Source: Afipia sp. (lineage in GTDB: Bacteria; Pseudomonadota; Alphaproteobacteria; Rhizobiales; Xanthobacteraceae). Taken from it: a stretch of 10,204 bases of DNA. The translations under genes and the position numbers were made by a program. The stretch's first letter is position 1, and each line of letters starts with the position of its first letter. This document shows, piece by piece, positions 7,650 to 10,204 of the stretch. Under the pieces are notes generated by a model that was given only the letters and a program-made list of their open reading frames with translations, made no database searches and was not told the DNA's origin. The stretch lies in NCBI GenBank assembly GCA_020056155.1, contig JAGVII010000593.1, positions 1-10,204 on the forward strand, in the 5' to 3' direction.

Positions 7650-8870
7650 CTATTGCTTGATAAGCGGGCACCGCGACTCTGAAAGCGGCTGATATGCCTT
7701 CGCACCGGGAATCGTGTCGCGAACGGTCATATAGTCCCAGGGCGCCTTTGAGTCTGACGGCTTCTTCACCTCGAGCAGATAGAGATCGGACACCATACGG
7801 CCATCGGCCCGAATCCGACCGCCCTTCGCGAAGATGTCATTGATCTCCATTTTCCGCATATGATCGAGAACGGCCTTGGCATCATCGGTTCCGGTCGCCT
7901 TCACCGCCTTGAGATAAGTTGTGACTGCGGAATAGATGCCGGCCTGCAGCATGATCGGCATTCTGTTCCGCTCCTTGTAGAATCGCTGGCTCCACGCGCG
8001 CGACTCGTCGTTTCGGTCCCAATAAAATCCCTCGACCAGGACCATGCCTTGCGCCGCTTCGAGTCCGAGTGCGTGGACGTCCATCATCGTTCCTGCCATA
8101 GGTGCGAGCGTCTGCGTCTGGCTGACGCCAAACTCGCGGGCTGCCTTGACCGCGTTGATCAGGTCTCCGCCCGCGTTGGCAAGCGCGATGACGTCGGCAC
8201 GAGAACTTTGGGCAGTCAATACAAAGGACGAGAAGTCGGAGGTGCCGATCGGGTGTTTGCGTGCGCCGACGACCGTACCGCCAGCCGCGCCGATTGCCTT
8301 CATTGCATCCTTTTCGATGGCCTGCCCGAGGGCGTAGTCAACTGTGAGGAAGTACCAGTTCTTCTTGCCGGCCTTCGTGATCGACCCGGCCAGCGAGTTT
8401 GAAATACCGTACGTATCCCAAGCATAAAGTACCGTATTCGGCGAACACTGCTCGTTGATCAAGCTGGTCGTGCCCGCCCCCGTGACCATGAGCACGCGAT
8501 TCTTGTCCCGGGTGATGCCGGACACAGCAAGCGCAACGGCCGAGTTGATGGTATCGGTGATCATATCGACACCTTCAAGATCATACCATTCACGGGCGCG
8601 ACTCACCGCGATATCCGGCTTGTTCTGATGATCTGAAATGACCAGTTCGACCTTGAATGACGGTTTCTCGTTCTTGGTGAAATCATCGACGGCCATCCGC
8701 GCCGCGGCGACCGAGCTAGGTCCGCTCAGATCCTGGAAGACGCCGGACATGTCACCCAGAACACCGATCTTCACTGTGTTGTTGGATATAGCTGTCCCCT
8801 GCGCCCAAGCGTTCCCGGCAGACAGCATCGCAATCGCAGCAACCGCCGCGAAATTTTGAATTACCTTCAT
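7650..8870 (-). CDS. Branched-chain-amino-acid-type ABC transporter substrate-binding protein (Peripla_BP_6/LivK-like)
   Basis: 406 residues from the ATG at 8870, preceded by GAGG at 7 bases. The first 23 residues are a Sec signal peptide: MKVIQN, hydrophobic AAVAAIAMLSAG, then NAWA with cleavage before QG. The mature protein starts with a strand typical of type I periplasmic binding proteins, TVKIGVLGDMSGVFQDLSG (32-50), and ends SESRCPLIKQ, a C-terminus common in this family. These proteins capture a ligand in the periplasm and deliver it to a LivHMGF-type permease; in soil alphaproteobacteria many bind aromatic or other organic acids, not amino acids. No permease or ATPase gene is in the window. 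It sits between the monooxygenase-hydrolase fusion gene and the acyl-CoA synthetase gene, so an organic acid ligand is my inference. Confidence 0.92.
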   Translation of the reverse strand: MKVIQNFAAVAAIAMLSAGNAWAQGTAISNNTVKIGVLGDMSGVFQDLSGPSSVAAARMAVDDFTKNEKPSFKVELVISDHQNKPDIAVSRAREWYDLEGVDMITDTINSAVALAVSGITRDKNRVLMVTGAGTTSLINEQCSPNTVLYAWDTYGISNSLAGSITKAGKKNWYFLTVDYALGQAIEKDAMKAIGAAGGTVVGARKHPIGTSDFSSFVLTAQSSRADVIALANAGGDLINAVKAAREFGVSQTQTLAPMAGTMMDVHALGLEAAQGMVLVEGFYWDRNDESRAWSQRFYKERNRMPIMLQAGIYSAVTTYLKAVKATGTDDAKAVLDHMRKMEINDIFAKGGRIRADGRMVSDLYLLEVKKPSDSKAPWDYMTVRDTIPGAKAYQPLSESRCPLIKQ

Positions 8871-8914
8871 CGAGTATCCTCGCAATTTGTTATTGTTGAT
8901 ATGTGCTGAGGCTA

Positions 8915-8929
8915 CCGGCGCGTCGCCGG
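8915..8929 (-). other. GC hairpin between the fusion gene and the substrate-binding protein gene
   Basis: CCGGCG-CGT-CGCCGG is a perfect 6-bp stem with a 3-base loop, 23 bp past the stop of the fusion gene and about 45 bp before the next start. No T-tract follows on the minus strand. It may be a weak terminator or processing site allowing different expression of the binding protein. The rest of this 82-bp gap holds the AT-rich stretch and GAGG leading into the next gene. Confidence 0.4.
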
Positions 8930-8952
8930 CCGCCATGTTGTTCGAAAGAGGC

Positions 8953-10204
8953 CTAGTGCCTCGCGTTCTTATCAGCCCACGTCTTGATTTCCTGCAGGGT
9001 CGAGACGGTTTCCGGCAAGAACGGGAAGATCGTGTAAACGTGCACAGAGTCCTCAACGATCCGCGTCGTAACATTCACGCCCGCTTGCTTGGCTCGCTCG
9101 GCAAGGCGAACGGTATCGCTCAACAACACTTCGCCTTCGCTGGCGGTCAGGAACATCGGAGGCAATCCGGACAGATCGCCATACAGAGGCGATACCAGCG
9201 GATCGGTCGGCTCGTGCCCCTGAAAGTATGAGGCTCCGAGATAAGCCAGCACATCGCGGTTGGCGGCAGGATCGTCGCCGGAGAACTCGGCAACCGACGG
9301 TCCTCGCAGGGTGAGATCGACAAACGGACAAACGCCAATGATCCCTGCCGGGAGCGGATCGCCAGCGGTTTTCAACACAAGCGCCAAGGCCAGCGCCAGT
9401 CCGCCCCCCGAAGACTCGCCGCTCAATATGATGGACGATGCCGGAACGCCGCTGTCGAGCAGGCCGCGATAGGCATCGACGGCGTCGTCGATGGCTGCGG
9501 GATAAGGATGGTCCGGTGCTAGTCGGTAATCAACGGTGACACAGCTACCGCCGATCGTTCCCGCAAGCCGGCCGGCATACTCGAGCGATCCGGCCGCCGA
9601 GCCAAGAACGTAACCACCGCCATGGAAATGCAGAACGGTCGGACCGGTGGACGAGCCTGCCTTGCTCGAACAAACCTGCAGCGCAGGCACGCCACGAAGC
9701 TCAAGTTTCTCAACCTGAACCTGCTCGGGCAGAGGGAAATTTGTCGCCAGGAACCGATCATAGCCTTCGCGCAGGCCGTCATGCCCTCGCGCCACATTCT
9801 CGGGCGAAAACGTGTTCTTCCACATGGTGAAGGCGCGCTGGCTCTCAGGCCGCTTCAGGCTCTTGCCCTCGCGGGTCGCCGACAGGCCCAGCACTTCACC
9901 CGGCGATTGCTTCACCGCCTTGAGGACGTCGTAACCCCAGACGAAACCCCATGTGGTCTCGGTCATAGGGTCGATGTGCTGCATGCCCTTCCAACGGCCG
10001 TTTCGTGCGCGAATGCGGTCCGCCTCGGATTCATGGGTCAACTTGACCATGGCGCGGGCCCCCGACTGAACGCGCGTCGTGCGGGGGCGTCGACGCTGTT
10101 CGTATTCCAACAGAGCCGCCGGAACACCCCTGCCCGCCCGCTGCGAGAGAACGGTCGCGAGCGTCCAGGCGTCTTCAATGCCCTGACATGCGCCTTGCGC
10201 GAGA
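8953..10204 (-). CDS. Flavin-dependent monooxygenase C-terminus fused to HSL-type alpha/beta hydrolase (5' end outside window)
   Basis: The frame is open from the right edge to the TAG at 8953 (417 codons visible). The first part, AQGACQGIEDAWTLA (codons about 10203-10159 on the minus strand), then EYEQRRRPRTTRVQ and GFVWGYDVL, matches the end of group A flavin hydroxylases such as salicylate/3-hydroxybenzoate hydroxylases: the segment after the GD motif and the C-terminal helices. From about 9850 the frame continues into a hormone-sensitive-lipase-family esterase: oxyanion motif HGGGYVLG (His codon 9622-9624), VDYRLAPDHPYPAA, nucleophile elbow GESSG (Ser codon 9412-9414), catalytic His in DSVHVY (codon 9040-9042). 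The catalytic acid position is Glu in GEVLLSD (codon 9130-9132), where many relatives have Asp. No stop or good Shine-Dalgarno separates the two parts. I infer a bifunctional hydroxylase-esterase for an aromatic ester; a separate start at ATG 10050 or 9825 cannot be fully excluded. Confidence 0.85.
   Translation of the reverse strand, partial: LAQGACQGIEDAWTLATVLSQRAGRGVPAALLEYEQRRRPRTTRVQSGARAMVKLTHESEADRIRARNGRWKGMQHIDPMTETTWGFVWGYDVLKAVKQSPGEVLGLSATREGKSLKRPESQRAFTMWKNTFSPENVARGHDGLREGYDRFLATNFPLPEQVQVEKLELRGVPALQVCSSKAGSSTGPTVLHFHGGGYVLGSAAGSLEYAGRLAGTIGGSCVTVDYRLAPDHPYPAAIDDAVDAYRGLLDSGVPASSIILSGESSGGGLALALALVLKTAGDPLPAGIIGVCPFVDLTLRGPSVAEFSGDDPAANRDVLAYLGASYFQGHEPTDPLVSPLYGDLSGLPPMFLTASEGEVLLSDTVRLAERAKQAGVNVTTRIVEDSVHVYTIFPFLPETVSTLQEIKTWADKNARH

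Noticed and set aside
7186..7671. 161-codon minus-strand frame covering the gap and the 5' end of the acyl-CoA ligase gene
   Set aside because: Mostly overlaps the ligase in another frame; Arg/Ser-rich translation with no domain.
7860..8402. 180-codon plus-strand frame opposite the substrate-binding protein
   Set aside because: Antisense shadow of a confident gene with no recognisable motif.
8871..9074. 68-codon extension of the substrate-binding protein
   Set aside because: It would overlap the hydrolase 3' end and bury the signal peptide; ATG at 8870 has GAGG and starts a proper signal sequence.

Overview
The window looks like about 10 kb of chromosome from an alphaproteobacterium, most likely a Rhizobiales/Bradyrhizobiaceae member (Bradyrhizobium, Afipia or Rhodopseudomonas-like). 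This is inferred from the high GC content, codon use, gene content and the ScfR-type regulator beside a prp operon; no marker gene is present to settle it. I see no RNA genes, mobile elements, CRISPR arrays or phage genes. Nearly all the sequence is coding, and the longest gap between genes is about 178 bases.

Left half (1-4330): a propionate (2-methylcitrate cycle) locus. The 5' end of an XRE/ScfR-type regulator gene runs leftwards off the window edge. It is divergent from a four-gene rightward operon: a small hotdog acyl-CoA thioesterase, prpD (2-methylcitrate dehydratase), prpC (2-methylcitrate synthase) and prpB (2-methylisocitrate lyase). The operon genes are 16, 16 and 22 bp apart and each has a good Shine-Dalgarno sequence. 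Together PrpC, PrpD and PrpB turn propionyl-CoA plus oxaloacetate into pyruvate plus succinate; the aconitase or AcnD/PrpF step is not encoded here. The 140-bp divergent intergenic region carries four copies of the octamer CTTYGCAA, a TTTGCAA-type motif like that known for ScfR/RamB/PrpR regulators, so propionyl-CoA-responsive control is likely.

Right half (4338-10204): five genes, all on the minus strand. In transcription order they are: (i) the 3' part of a gene whose single open frame joins the C-terminal end of a flavin-dependent aromatic monooxygenase to a complete hormone-sensitive-lipase-type alpha/beta hydrolase; (ii) a periplasmic branched-chain-amino-acid-type ABC substrate-binding protein with a signal peptide; (iii) an AMP-forming acyl-CoA synthetase; (iv) a TetR/AcrR regulator; (v) a PaaI-type hotdog thioesterase. 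This set suggests a locus for uptake and breakdown of an aromatic or ester-linked carboxylic acid: import, hydroxylation/ester hydrolysis, CoA activation, and thioesterase housekeeping. The substrate cannot be named from sequence. It ends head-on against prpB with only 7 bp between the two stop codons.

The most unusual item is the monooxygenase-esterase fusion at the right edge. Next are the clustered CTTYGCAA sites and the prp-operon thioesterase, which has Gly at the usual catalytic Asp position.
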